64,000 bases of DNA from Aquirufa beregesia (GTDB lineage: Bacteria > Bacteroidota > Bacteroidia > Cytophagales > Spirosomataceae), in NCBI RefSeq assembly GCF_011090385.1, contig NZ_SEWW01000002.1:175825-239824 (forward strand), given 5' to 3'. Positions 34,123 to 43,384 of the stretch are shown one piece after another. The translations under genes were made by a program, and so were the position numbers. A model generated the notes under the pieces. That model searched no databases. It was not told where the DNA came from and saw only the letters and a program-made list of their open reading frames with translations. Numbering within the stretch: position 1 is the stretch's first letter; every line of letters begins with the position of its first letter.

Positions 34123-35217
34123 ATGCAAAGTCAGGTTATATTTAGAGAAAACCCATCATTTGAAAAGCACTGGAATAATTTTCTCTCTAAGAATTCCCAT
34201 GTGAGTGTTTTTTATTCTTTGAGATGGATGAAGTATCAGCAACTTTATTCCGAAGATAGATTTGTCAAGGACCTGAGTTTTATTTTACTAGCATCTGGCG
34301 AAAACCCCATAGCTATTTGTCCACTTTATCTAGAAACGTATCACGGTGTCAATCGATTTTCTTATAGGGGAGAATTTTTGGAAAGCCTTCGAACTCCTTT
34401 GATAGATCAGTCGGTCATAGAAATGCAAGGAAAAGCCGTAGAAAAGGAAGTCTTCGAAATCATTGATGGTTTGGCTAAGGAACATCAAGTGAAAAAAATC
34501 AATTTTATCATTGATCCGCTCTGTGCCATTTATCTAGAGGAAAATTTCAATTACCTTACTAGAAATGGTTACTTAGATGTCTCCATCTCTACCCAAATTA
34601 TTGATTTGAAGAAAAGTAGAGAGTTATTGTGGATGGAACTAAGGAAGTCATACAAAGCACTAATCAATAAAGGGGAAAGGACCTATGAAGTGGTCATCAT
34701 GGATGTAAACAATCCAGATTTCAATCTCCATGAAAATTACAGAAACCTTCATTTCAAGGCGGCTGGCAGGGTAACTCGTCCATTGGCTACATTCAATCAA
34801 CAATTTGAAATGCTTCAAAATGACGAAGCGATGTTGCTTGGAATTAAGTATCAAGGGCAATTTGTCAGTTTCTCTTATTTTGTTCACTTGAATAAAACAG
34901 CTTATTATGCATCAGAAGCGGATGATCCAGAGGTGGCTGTTCCTTTAACTTATGGTCCACTAAGTCAATGGAAGGCCATGGAGTATTATAAAGCCAGAGG
35001 TTGGGATTATATGGAGCTGGATAACCAGCAGTTTGGTCCCCAGTTTTTTGATTCGCCCACAGATAAGGATTTATCTATATCCATGTTTAAAAGAGGCTTT
35101 GGGGGGGGAACATTTCCTCTATTTAGAGGGGTTCGATATCTTGATCAAGAGCTAATGAAAAGTGAAATTATGGATCAAGCTCAAGTTTTAATGAATGAAT
35201 TAAGTCAACATGAATAA
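34123..35217 (+). CDS. FemAB/BioF2-like acyltransferase (GNAT superfamily)
   Basis: This 364-residue protein shows the two-lobed GNAT architecture of the BioF2-like/FemAB group: VFYSLRWMKYQQLY near the start, a central region LRKSYKALINKGERTYEV, HFKAAGRVTRP, and DYMELDNQQFG near the end. Such proteins move acyl or aminoacyl groups onto polysaccharides, peptidoglycan or lipids. The gene starts 22 bases after the GNAT gene, and its end overlaps the sulfotransferase gene by eight bases. Donor and acceptor are unknown. Confidence 0.75.
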   Translation: MQSQVIFRENPSFEKHWNNFLSKNSHVSVFYSLRWMKYQQLYSEDRFVKDLSFILLASGENPIAICPLYLETYHGVNRFSYRGEFLESLRTPLIDQSVIEMQGKAVEKEVFEIIDGLAKEHQVKKINFIIDPLCAIYLEENFNYLTRNGYLDVSISTQIIDLKKSRELLWMELRKSYKALINKGERTYEVVIMDVNNPDFNLHENYRNLHFKAAGRVTRPLATFNQQFEMLQNDEAMLLGIKYQGQFVSFSYFVHLNKTAYYASEADDPEVAVPLTYGPLSQWKAMEYYKARGWDYMELDNQQFGPQFFDSPTDKDLSISMFKRGFGGGTFPLFRGVRYLDQELMKSEIMDQAQVLMNELSQHE

Positions 35218-36403
35218 AGACAGTAATATGGTCCTGGTCACAGGATTGGCCAGAAGCGGAACTACCTTACTCTCCGAATGTTTAGATCATCATCCTAGCA
35301 TTATGTGTATTGCAGATCCCATGAATGAGTTTTTCAAAGGATTCATGCGTTATGCTTATTTTCACGTGGAAAATGAGAAAAAAGACGTGGGATACCCAAT
35401 CGATCATTTTTTCTTTTCAGGAAGTAAAGAGGTTAGTCGATTCATTGATGAAACCGATTTCAACCATCCCATTCCTCCTTATTTAAAAGAGGAAATATTA
35501 GCGCGTATAGCAATTCGAGATGGAGAGTATTGTCCTGAAATTATTGAGCCGCTTCAGTACTGTAAGGCTACGACATTTGATGGATTATTTCTCGAAATTT
35601 TGCAATTGTTATTTGATGCCTATGGACAAGAAGGGACAACTTGCTTTGGGGTTAAAACTGCTTGGTGCGAGCAACTGCTAAAACCCTTAGCTAGGACATT
35701 CCCCAATATGAAATTTGTTAATATTATACGTGATCCACGTGCCGTGATTGCGTCCAACTATCAAGCAGATGGTTCGCGCTTCCCCTTGTTTTTTAACATA
35801 CGAGATTGGAGAAAATCGGTATATTATCATTGGAAGTTTGAAAATGAAGATGCCTTGATGAAGGATAGATTTGTGGGGGTGAAGTATGAAGACATTATTG
35901 CTGAACCAGAAAAAACACTTCGTAAAATTACGGACCTGCTAGGTGTTAGCTACAGCGCTGATATGATAAATAAAGGGTTTAAAAAACCCAATTCAAGCTA
36001 TCAGGTAAGTGAAGAGTCGAATGGAATTATTTCTGGGTCAAAAGATAAATGGAAAAAAGTTTTACCTCCCGATACCATACTTCAAGCAGAAATATATTGT
36101 GGGGAAGAGATGAAAAAATTGGGATATAGCTTTACTCAGGTGAATCCACCGATAGACTATAATTCACTAGTGAATCTAAAGGATAATTTATTTGAGTCAT
36201 TATCAGGATGGTGTCAAGATATAGTTTCCGATAAAGAAAATTATGAAGGCCTTTGGCATCAATATAATATCCATTTAGAGTCAATCCGTTTACTCTTATT
36301 GCGTGGGAATAATACCCAATATGATAAGAGTTTAGTGGCTGATTTTTTTTACCAGTATGAATATTTTATTTGGCTGCGACAGCAAGGCAAAGACTCAATT
36401 TAA
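35210..36403 (+). CDS. sulfotransferase (PAPS-dependent)
   Basis: This 397-residue protein has the PAPS 5'-phosphosulfate loop TGLARSGTTLL near residues 10-20 and the 3'-phosphate motif IIRDPRAVIASNY near 173-185, so it belongs to the sulfotransferase family. It likely transfers sulfate to a sugar hydroxyl of the glycan. The donor-recycling genes cysQ (38215) and cysC (39425) lie just downstream. The C-terminal 100 residues (after about 300) form an extra helical region of unknown role. The gene overlaps the one before it by eight bases. Confidence 0.87.
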   Translation: MNKDSNMVLVTGLARSGTTLLSECLDHHPSIMCIADPMNEFFKGFMRYAYFHVENEKKDVGYPIDHFFFSGSKEVSRFIDETDFNHPIPPYLKEEILARIAIRDGEYCPEIIEPLQYCKATTFDGLFLEILQLLFDAYGQEGTTCFGVKTAWCEQLLKPLARTFPNMKFVNIIRDPRAVIASNYQADGSRFPLFFNIRDWRKSVYYHWKFENEDALMKDRFVGVKYEDIIAEPEKTLRKITDLLGVSYSADMINKGFKKPNSSYQVSEESNGIISGSKDKWKKVLPPDTILQAEIYCGEEMKKLGYSFTQVNPPIDYNSLVNLKDNLFESLSGWCQDIVSDKENYEGLWHQYNIHLESIRLLLLRGNNTQYDKSLVADFFYQYEYFIWLRQQGKDSI

Positions 36404-36426
36404 TAGGAAAGAATTAGCAAAATTAA

Positions 36427-38181
36427 ATGTCAAATAAACGAGTATTAGTAACGACAGCGGATGAGGGAACATGGCCAAAAGATGAACCCATATTGTTTTT
36501 GGGAGAATGGTGTAGGCAATATCATCGAAAGGAAAGCTGGTCAATACTCGATGCCGAAGTGGTTTCTCCATATGGCCTAGAACCCAATCAAAAGTCCAAA
36601 GATCATCAGCTACTAATTAGGGTATACGCAGAATTACTGGATGAACTAAGCCATGAACTTAATAAGTTACACCAATGTAGTCATAGTCAACGATATTGGG
36701 ATATTGTACTAGGGTATTGGCTTCAACGATTTGTAAGCGTATGTATTAACAGGTATCATGGTTTAATGCATGCTTTGGACCATGATGATATTAGTGAGGT
36801 TATTGTTTATGGGAATGATGAATATAAGTTGGCTACTTTAAATTCTTATGGATTTCAGCTAGCCTTGTACAATGATTTATGGAATCAGAATTTTTATAAA
36901 AGAATATTAGATTTTAAAGGGATCTCTCAACGAAGAAGGATGCCTGTGGAAGATGAGTCAATCAGCTTTCAAAAATCATCACCATTAGTTCAGGAAAAAG
37001 GGTTAAAAGTTTGGCTGAAAGGAGTTTGGAAGTCAGTTTTTCGTTTCTTCATACGAAATGATGATGCTTTTATTATCAATAGTTATTTGCCATTCGGAAT
37101 GGCGGTCAAACTACAATTAAGTTTGGGTCAATTTCCAAGCTTTTGGGAGCAGCAAACAGTAGAGTCAAGCGAATTTGAAAATGATATAAGGAGTAAAATT
37201 TCCTTTAATCATTCGGATCATTCTGGTTTTGACTTATTCATTAGGCAAATTTTACCCGAGAGTATACCCACTTGTTATATTGAAGGTTTCAGCAAATTAG
37301 TTGATTTTACGGCCCAATTACCTTGGCCAAGCACTCCTAAATTTATTTTTACTTCAAACAATTTTGATACTGACGAGGTATTTAAAGTGTGGACAGCGCA
37401 GAAAGTAGAGCAGGGGATTAAGTACTACGTGGGTCAGCATGGGAATCTGTATGGAACGTGGATTTATCATACCCATCAAATCCCCGAATATTCTACCTCA
37501 GATAAATTTATATCCTGGGGTTGGGGAAATAGGACTTCTCACATTGTACCTGCTTTTGTGTTTAAAACGGCCAATCATCCAGTTAGAAAAAACTGTTCTG
37601 GTAAAGGAATATTGTTGATAGAAAGAACGATTTATAATCGATTGGCAACCTATGATAGACACCAAAATCAGGAGATTTACCAGCAAGAACAATTTAGATT
37701 CGTTAATGCACTTCTTCCTGATTTGAAAAATGATCTAAACATTCGACTGTCCTATTATACGCTAGGTTCCTGGAGTGATAAGCAAAGGTGGCTTGATTAT
37801 GATCCTACTCTTCCTTATGATGCAGGGACGGCGCTCATTTGGGATTTAATTGATAAAAGTCGATTGGTGGTTCATTCTTATGATTCTACCGGTATTCTGG
37901 AAACACTTTCATTGAATATTCCTACCATTGCATTTTTTGATCAATTTTATTTTGATGAAATAAATGAAGAAGCTTTGCCTTATTATGAGCTCTTAGAATC
38001 TGTAGGAATATTATTTAGAACTGCCGATGCTGCAGCGAATCATATCAACCAGATTTGGGACAATTTGGAAGCGTGGTGGATGAGCACGGAATTACAAGAA
38101 GCAAAAAATAAATTTTGTCATCAATACGCCCGTAGGGTTGACAACCCCGTCGAATATTTGAAAAATATTCTGGAAAACTAA
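36427..38181 (+). CDS. LIC12162 family putative transferase
   Basis: This 584-residue protein fits the LIC12162 family: it opens with VTTADEGTWPKDEPILFLGEWC, has an early conserved region up to about residue 110, and a C-terminal half with ERTIYNR, VHSYDSTGILETLSLNIPTIAF and DQFYF. The second half looks like a GT-B fold nucleotide-binding region, so a glycosyl or related transfer onto the glycan is plausible. The family was named from Leptospira and is mostly found in surface polysaccharide loci. No reaction is established. It follows the sulfotransferase by 23 bases. Confidence 0.8.
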   Translation: MSNKRVLVTTADEGTWPKDEPILFLGEWCRQYHRKESWSILDAEVVSPYGLEPNQKSKDHQLLIRVYAELLDELSHELNKLHQCSHSQRYWDIVLGYWLQRFVSVCINRYHGLMHALDHDDISEVIVYGNDEYKLATLNSYGFQLALYNDLWNQNFYKRILDFKGISQRRRMPVEDESISFQKSSPLVQEKGLKVWLKGVWKSVFRFFIRNDDAFIINSYLPFGMAVKLQLSLGQFPSFWEQQTVESSEFENDIRSKISFNHSDHSGFDLFIRQILPESIPTCYIEGFSKLVDFTAQLPWPSTPKFIFTSNNFDTDEVFKVWTAQKVEQGIKYYVGQHGNLYGTWIYHTHQIPEYSTSDKFISWGWGNRTSHIVPAFVFKTANHPVRKNCSGKGILLIERTIYNRLATYDRHQNQEIYQQEQFRFVNALLPDLKNDLNIRLSYYTLGSWSDKQRWLDYDPTLPYDAGTALIWDLIDKSRLVVHSYDSTGILETLSLNIPTIAFFDQFYFDEINEEALPYYELLESVGILFRTADAAANHINQIWDNLEAWWMSTELQEAKNKFCHQYARRVDNPVEYLKNILEN

Positions 38182-38214
38182 AAATATACTTTCAGTCACT
38201 TTCTCCTTATTCCT

Positions 38215-39012
38215 TTGAATAAAAATTTCCTATTAAAAATTTCTATTAAGGCGGCTATTGAAGCCGGGATTGAAATATTGAAAGTGTATCAAGGTGATTT
38301 CGTATTTGATACTAAAGCGGATTTGTCTCCTTTAACTCAGGCAGATTTAGTTTCTAATAAGGTGATAAACCAGTATTTGTTAGAAACAGGAATACCCATT
38401 ATTAGTGAGGAAAACAAATTGGATTCTTTTGAGATCCGACAAAAGTGGTCAACTTGTTGGCTGGTGGACCCTTTGGATGGAACCAAGGAATTCATCAAGA
38501 GGAACGGTGAATTCACGGTCAACATAGCGCTGGTAGAAGATGGAATGCCCACTCTTGGAGTGGTTTTTGTGCCTTGTACTAGAGAGCTGTATTATGCGGA
38601 TGTCCAAGCTGGATTGGCTATTAAACAAGTAATTGAAGAAGATTTTTCGATGCCCCAAGAGTTGTATCCAGAATCCTATTTGCTAAGCCTCAAGCCCTCT
38701 AACTTAGACTTAATTCGGGTGGTGGGAAGCAGGTCTCACATGAATGATGAAACAACTAGTTTTATTCATGAGCTGAAGAAATCATACGCTCAAGTGGAAG
38801 TGGTATCTAAAGGAAGTTCTTTGAAATTTTGTTTGGTCGCAGAGGGATTAGCTGATATATATCCGAGGTTTGGACCTACCATGGAATGGGATACTGCGGC
38901 GGGTCACGCTATTTGCAAGGCAATAGGATATCAGGTTATTGACAATAGCACAAAAGAGGAGCTTAGATATAATAAAGAGAACTTATTAAACAATTATTTC
39001 ATCGTAGAGTAA
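38215..39012 (+). CDS. cysQ: 3'(2'),5'-bisphosphate nucleotidase CysQ
   Basis: This 265-residue inositol-monophosphatase-superfamily enzyme removes phosphate from PAP, the by-product of sulfotransfer. Metal-binding motifs are complete: SEEN near 62, DPLDGTKEFIKR near 85, and WDTAAGHAI near 223. The start is TTG 38215 (LNKNFLLKISIK); no ATG is nearby. It sits 33 bases after the LIC12162 gene and four bases before a DUF2061 gene, then cysC, making a small sulfate-donor unit next to the sulfotransferase. Confidence 0.93.
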   Translation: MNKNFLLKISIKAAIEAGIEILKVYQGDFVFDTKADLSPLTQADLVSNKVINQYLLETGIPIISEENKLDSFEIRQKWSTCWLVDPLDGTKEFIKRNGEFTVNIALVEDGMPTLGVVFVPCTRELYYADVQAGLAIKQVIEEDFSMPQELYPESYLLSLKPSNLDLIRVVGSRSHMNDETTSFIHELKKSYAQVEVVSKGSSLKFCLVAEGLADIYPRFGPTMEWDTAAGHAICKAIGYQVIDNSTKEELRYNKENLLNNYFIVE

Positions 39013-39015
39013 ATT

Positions 39016-39438
39016 ATGAAGGATATTACACATTTACGCCATTTAAGTAAGTCCATTTCTTGGCGAGTAGTAGGTACAATAGATACCATTGTAGTCTCAT
39101 TTATAATTACTGGGGAGCCTCTATTGGGATTGAAAATAGGGATATCGGAGCTGATTACCAAATTGTTATTATACTATGTGCATGAAAGGATATGGTTCAG
39201 AATCACCTTCAGAAATAGTAAGCTTAGGCATATGGTAAAATCCATTTCTTATCGATTTTTCGGATCTGTGGATACCTTTCTACTAGCTTGGCTTATTTCA
39301 GGTAATTCAGTTAGTGGTCTTAAAATTGGTTTGACAGAAGTAATTACGAAGATTATACTTTATTATATCCATGAAGAGGTTTGGCATAAATTTAAATTTG
39401 GATTACCCCAAAAACAAGAGACAAATGAAAAACAATAA
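39016..39438 (+). CDS. DUF2061 membrane protein, two tandem repeats
   Basis: This 140-residue protein consists of two DUF2061 units, residues about 6-62 and 72-128. Each has the order SKSISWR / VKSISYR, then a GTIDT / GSVDT turn, a hydrophobic helix, LKIGISELITK / LKIGLTEVITK, and YYVHERIW / YYIHEEVW. Four short membrane helices are likely. DUF2061 proteins are often encoded beside cysC and cysQ or fused to sulfate-assimilation proteins, but the role is unknown. Its last 14 bases overlap the cysC start, implying coupled translation. Confidence 0.88.
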   Translation: MKDITHLRHLSKSISWRVVGTIDTIVVSFIITGEPLLGLKIGISELITKLLLYYVHERIWFRITFRNSKLRHMVKSISYRFFGSVDTFLLAWLISGNSVSGLKIGLTEVITKIILYYIHEEVWHKFKFGLPQKQETNEKQ

Positions 39439-40009
39439 CCTAGAACACTTTTACAAAATCAATAGACAGGATAAGCATGTTTTAAACGGGCATTTATCTA
39501 AAGTAATTTGGTTTACAGGCTTATCTGGTTCAGGAAAATCAACCGTATCAGACCGGGTTCAACAGATTCTGCATGAATCAGGAGTACATACTTATATCTT
39601 AGATGGCGACAAAATCCGCACGGGGATAAACAAAGGACTTGGATTTAGTGAAGCAGACCGAGCAGAAAATTTAAGGAGAGTAGCCGAGATTGCGAAATTA
39701 ATGGTTGATGCGGGTATGGTCGTTTTAGCAGCCTTTATTTCTCCTATGAAAAAAGACCGATTAATGATTCGTGATATTATTGGAGAGGAAGATTTTATTG
39801 AAGTTTTTGTCAATACGAGTCTTGAAATTTGTGAAGAAAGAGATATTAAAGGCTTATATAGAAAGGCAAGGAATGGGGAAATTTCAGAATTTACAGGAAT
39901 CACAAGTCCATACGAAAATCCTGAAAACCCAGATGTAGAACTGAAAGATGGCAATAGTATTGAAGAATCAGTTTCTTTAGTTGTGGAGTATTTGAAAGGT
40001 AAAATTTAA
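39425..40009 (+). CDS. cysC: adenylylsulfate kinase CysC
   Basis: This 194-residue enzyme phosphorylates adenosine 5'-phosphosulfate to make PAPS, the donor for the sulfotransferase at 35210. The P-loop GLSGSGKST is at residues 32-40, and the family motifs LDGDKIRTGINKGLGFSE, RAENLRRVAEIAKL and FISPMKKDR follow. The start is taken as ATG 39425, overlapping the DUF2061 stop; the frame is also open from 39371, but the extra residues do not fit the family. ATP sulfurylase genes (cysD/cysN) are not in the window and must be elsewhere. Confidence 0.95.
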   Translation: MKNNNLEHFYKINRQDKHVLNGHLSKVIWFTGLSGSGKSTVSDRVQQILHESGVHTYILDGDKIRTGINKGLGFSEADRAENLRRVAEIAKLMVDAGMVVLAAFISPMKKDRLMIRDIIGEEDFIEVFVNTSLEICEERDIKGLYRKARNGEISEFTGITSPYENPENPDVELKDGNSIEESVSLVVEYLKGKI

Positions 40010-40061
40010 TTATTGTAAGCCATAATGAACATGGAAACAAAGAGACTATTTGAACTATAAG

Positions 40062-41513
40062 ATGCAATTTAACTCATTCAGTTTTGCTTTATTTTTACCA
40101 ATAGTTTTTCTATTGTATTGGTTCGGAACTAGAGGTAATTTGAAACTTCAAAATATCTTACTTTTAGTTTCAAGCTATTTTTTTTATGCTTGTTGGGATT
40201 GGAAATTCCTGTTTTTACTGATTTTCTCTACTTTGCTCGATTATTATACTGGAATAATGATACATCGGTCAGAAGAGCATAAAAAGAAGCTTTTTTGGCT
40301 TTGGTTGAGTATCATCGTTAATTTAGGTTTTCTTGGCGTTTTCAAGTATTATAATTTCTTCGCTTCTTCATTTGTCACTGCATTAGCCCAGATAGGCTTG
40401 AATGTCCATGTAGAAACTTTGAATATCATATTACCTGTTGGAATTTCATTTTATACATTTCACGGTTTATCCTATGTGATTGATATTTATAAAAATAAGA
40501 TTAAGCCGGAGCGTAATTTTATTGACTATTCTTTATTTGTGAGCTTTTTCCCATTATTGGTAGCAGGTCCTATTGAAAGAGCAACTCACTTATTACCACA
40601 AATCATCAAAAAGCGAGAGTTTAACTATTTAAAAGCTGTTGATGGGTTGAAACAAATAGTGTGGGGCTTATTTAAAAAGATAGTCATTGCAGATAATTGT
40701 GCTGAATTTGCCAATGTTATTTTTAATAATTCTCAAGACTATTCAGGAAGTACTTTAGTATTAGGGGCTTTATTTTTTACATTTCAGATTTATTGTGACT
40801 TTTCAGGTTACTCAGATATTGCACTTGGAACTGCCCGTTTATTTGGAATAGAGCTTTTAAGAAACTTTGCTTTCCCTTATTTTTCAAGGGATATTGCAGA
40901 ATTTTGGAGGCGGTGGCATATTTCATTATCCTCTTGGTTTAAGGATTACCTCTACTTTCCATTAGGAGGAAGTAAATCAGGGATGCTTATCAAAATTCGA
41001 AATACATTTATCATTTTTCTAGTTAGTGGATTCTGGCATGGAGCTAATTGGACATTTATAATTTGGGGATTTCTCAATGCTTTATATATCATGCCTTCTA
41101 TCATTTTTAATACCCATAGGAATAACCTTGATATGGTGGCAAGTGGGAGAAGCTTGCCAAGCTTAAGAGAATCATTATCCATTGGAATTACTTTTAGTTT
41201 GACTGTTTTTGCATGGATTTTCTTTAGAGCTAATGATGTTAGTCATGCATTTAACTTTATTTCTGAAATATTTTCTAGTTCACTTGTAAGCATTCCTTAT
41301 TTCCGAGGAATTGGTAAAGCGGCAATAATTGTCCCTATTATTTTCCTTTTTCTATTAGTAGAATGGATAGGAAGAGAAGGGCAATACGCCATTTCACATG
41401 TAGGTATTACCTGGAAAAGGCCATTTCGCTACTTTTTTTATTATGTACTATTATTTATGATTCTTTACTTTGGGAATTTTAATGAAAGTCAATTCATTTA
41501 TTTCCAATTTTAA
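40062..41513 (+). CDS. MBOAT family O-acyltransferase (AlgI-like)
   Basis: This 483-residue membrane protein starts at ATG 40062 (MQFNSFSFALFLPIVF), not at the in-frame TTG 12 bases earlier. About ten or more helices are present. The MBOAT signature includes the conserved His326 in SGFWHGANWTFIIWG and the DYYTG, AGPIERA and DFSGYSDIA segments of AlgI. The enzyme moves acetyl groups across the inner membrane for O-acetylation of a polysaccharide. The SGNH-like protein encoded two bases downstream is its probable periplasmic partner, as in AlgI/AlgJ systems. Confidence 0.92.
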   Translation: MQFNSFSFALFLPIVFLLYWFGTRGNLKLQNILLLVSSYFFYACWDWKFLFLLIFSTLLDYYTGIMIHRSEEHKKKLFWLWLSIIVNLGFLGVFKYYNFFASSFVTALAQIGLNVHVETLNIILPVGISFYTFHGLSYVIDIYKNKIKPERNFIDYSLFVSFFPLLVAGPIERATHLLPQIIKKREFNYLKAVDGLKQIVWGLFKKIVIADNCAEFANVIFNNSQDYSGSTLVLGALFFTFQIYCDFSGYSDIALGTARLFGIELLRNFAFPYFSRDIAEFWRRWHISLSSWFKDYLYFPLGGSKSGMLIKIRNTFIIFLVSGFWHGANWTFIIWGFLNALYIMPSIIFNTHRNNLDMVASGRSLPSLRESLSIGITFSLTVFAWIFFRANDVSHAFNFISEIFSSSLVSIPYFRGIGKAAIIVPIIFLFLLVEWIGREGQYAISHVGITWKRPFRYFFYYVLLFMILYFGNFNESQFIYFQF

Positions 41514-41515
41514 TA

Positions 41516-42559
41516 ATGAAGAACTTTATATTAAAGATCGTTTTATTTGCTACTCCATTTCTGGGGATTTTAGTCTTTGTCAATTACTTCGGAGATGCTG
41601 CCAGGTTATTTGCCAATGATTATGAGGAAAAAATGGCAAAGATCATTGGGACAGGGAAATATGTAACCAATTTTGGTAATTATGATGAAAGGTTATGCCA
41701 ATTGGAATTGATTAGATTGAAATCAGTTCGTCCCCACACGGTTATCATTGGCTCTAGTAGAACCATGCTCTTCAATTCAAGGGATTTCCCAGAAAATACT
41801 TTATTTAATAATTCTGTGAGCGGGGCAAGTATGGAGGATATTGTTAGTATATATCAAATTTATAAAGAGTATAAAAAGCTTCCTGAAAAAATAATTATTG
41901 GTATCGATCCATGGACATTTAATGATTTAAGTGATCAAAATCGATGGATGTCCATTGCTTCTTATTATGATAGATTTAATCACGTAGAATCTCATGAGAG
42001 CAATGAATTAATGAAATACAAGGAGCTCTTTTCGTTCTCTTATTTTCAGAGTTCGCTTAAACTCATGCCCAAATTTTTAAAAGGCAATTTAGATCCTATT
42101 CCTACCACCAACTCGCATAATATTTCAGCCACTAAATTAACAGATGGAGGTTTGGTTTATGATCAATTGTTTAGAGAGTCTAGTGCTAAGGAAATTGATA
42201 ATAGAATAGATGAATATATGGCAGGAGATATATTTAGTATTGAAAATTTTAAATCAATTTCTTCAAAAAATTGGTCAAATTTCAATAAACTAATTAGCGA
42301 ATTGGAGCAAAAACGCATAGAAGTAGAATTTATTTTTATTCCTTATGCACCTAAGGTTTTTGAGCGGGTGAAAAATTACCCGATGGTCCTAAAAACAGAA
42401 GTTATGGTAAATGAATTTGCCCAATTGCATAAAATCAAAGTTCTAGGATCTTTTAATCCCAATAAATTAGGAATGGATAAATCATATTTTTATGATGGAA
42501 TGCACTGTAAAGAAGAGGGTTTAAAAAAGATTATAGAAAGTAAAAATACGAATAAGTAA
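41516..42559 (+). CDS. SGNH-like protein, partner of MBOAT (AlgJ/AlgX-like role)
   Basis: This 347-residue protein has one N-terminal membrane anchor (residues 4-24) and a periplasmic domain. The SGNH-type nucleophile region is IIGSSRTMLF (Ser80/Ser81), and the Asp-x-x-His pair is Asp327 and His330 in FYDGMHC. The gene lies two bases after the MBOAT gene, a common arrangement for polysaccharide O-acetylation in which the SGNH protein completes acetyl transfer. The exact family is uncertain because the sequence between these motifs is diverged. A 70-base gap follows. Confidence 0.78.
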   Translation: MKNFILKIVLFATPFLGILVFVNYFGDAARLFANDYEEKMAKIIGTGKYVTNFGNYDERLCQLELIRLKSVRPHTVIIGSSRTMLFNSRDFPENTLFNNSVSGASMEDIVSIYQIYKEYKKLPEKIIIGIDPWTFNDLSDQNRWMSIASYYDRFNHVESHESNELMKYKELFSFSYFQSSLKLMPKFLKGNLDPIPTTNSHNISATKLTDGGLVYDQLFRESSAKEIDNRIDEYMAGDIFSIENFKSISSKNWSNFNKLISELEQKRIEVEFIFIPYAPKVFERVKNYPMVLKTEVMVNEFAQLHKIKVLGSFNPNKLGMDKSYFYDGMHCKEEGLKKIIESKNTNK

Positions 42560-42629
42560 AACGGTTATATCCAAATTTGATAGCATCAAAAGAATCTAAT
42601 AATCATAAGTCCCATTTTAATAAAAAATC

Positions 42630-43364
42630 ATGAAAAATATAATTTCTGAATTATTCAGTAAAATCATCTATCATATCAAGCGAGGGATTCATGAAAGGTT
42701 TTTATTTAAAATCTCTTCCAGAGAATCGGTATTTACGGGTATTTATAAGTCCAATTATTGGGAAAATGAAGAGAGTGTTTCTGGGCTTGGTTCAACCATT
42801 CAACAAACAGAATTATTGCGATCAAAATTTCCTGAACTCATTAAAACCTATGATATAAAATCTGTTTTTGATGCCCCATGTGGAGATTTGAATTGGATGC
42901 AATTATTACTAGAATCAAATGATTTTGATTATATAGGAGGGGACATCGTTAAAGATATTGTAACCAATAATGCTGAAAAATTTGGACATCTTACTGCTCA
43001 ATTTGTTCATTTTGATATCACTAAAGATCAATTTCCAAATTCAGATGTTTGGTTATGTAGGCATGTATTATTTCACCTTTCTAATAAAGATATTTACTTG
43101 GCATTAGAGAACTATTGTAAATCAAATGTCCGCTATATATTAACTACGAATTGCATTACAGGACCCGATCACATCAATCAAGATATCTTAACAGGTAATT
43201 ACAGAGACTTAAACCTGAAATTAGCACCATTTAATTTTCCAGATTCTCCATTATGGGAGATTAATGATTATGTGGCACCAGCACCTCCTATGACGATTGC
43301 CCTTTGGAAATTGGAGGATATTCAAAAGATATTACCAGAGATTAAGAAAAATCTTAATTTATAG
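42630..43364 (+). CDS. class I SAM-dependent methyltransferase
   Basis: This 244-residue protein has a Rossmann methyltransferase core with the SAM motif VFDAPCGDLNWMQLLLE near residue 76 and GGDIV as the acidic-residue strand. The post-core WLCRHVLFHLSNKDIYLAL segment is typical. It probably methylates a sugar hydroxyl or a small precursor. The N-terminal 60 residues are helical and basic and might bind the membrane or a partner. Position between the O-acetylation genes and a glycosyltransferase supports a glycan role; the acceptor is unknown. Confidence 0.82.
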   Translation: MKNIISELFSKIIYHIKRGIHERFLFKISSRESVFTGIYKSNYWENEESVSGLGSTIQQTELLRSKFPELIKTYDIKSVFDAPCGDLNWMQLLLESNDFDYIGGDIVKDIVTNNAEKFGHLTAQFVHFDITKDQFPNSDVWLCRHVLFHLSNKDIYLALENYCKSNVRYILTTNCITGPDHINQDILTGNYRDLNLKLAPFNFPDSPLWEINDYVAPAPPMTIALWKLEDIQKILPEIKKNLNL

Positions 43365-43384
43365 GTAAAAGGTAAGACCCTTAT

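Noticed and set aside
39592-39954. Minus-strand open frame of 120 codons
   Set aside because: Antisense to cysC, whose motifs are complete; Ser/Ile-rich low-complexity product.
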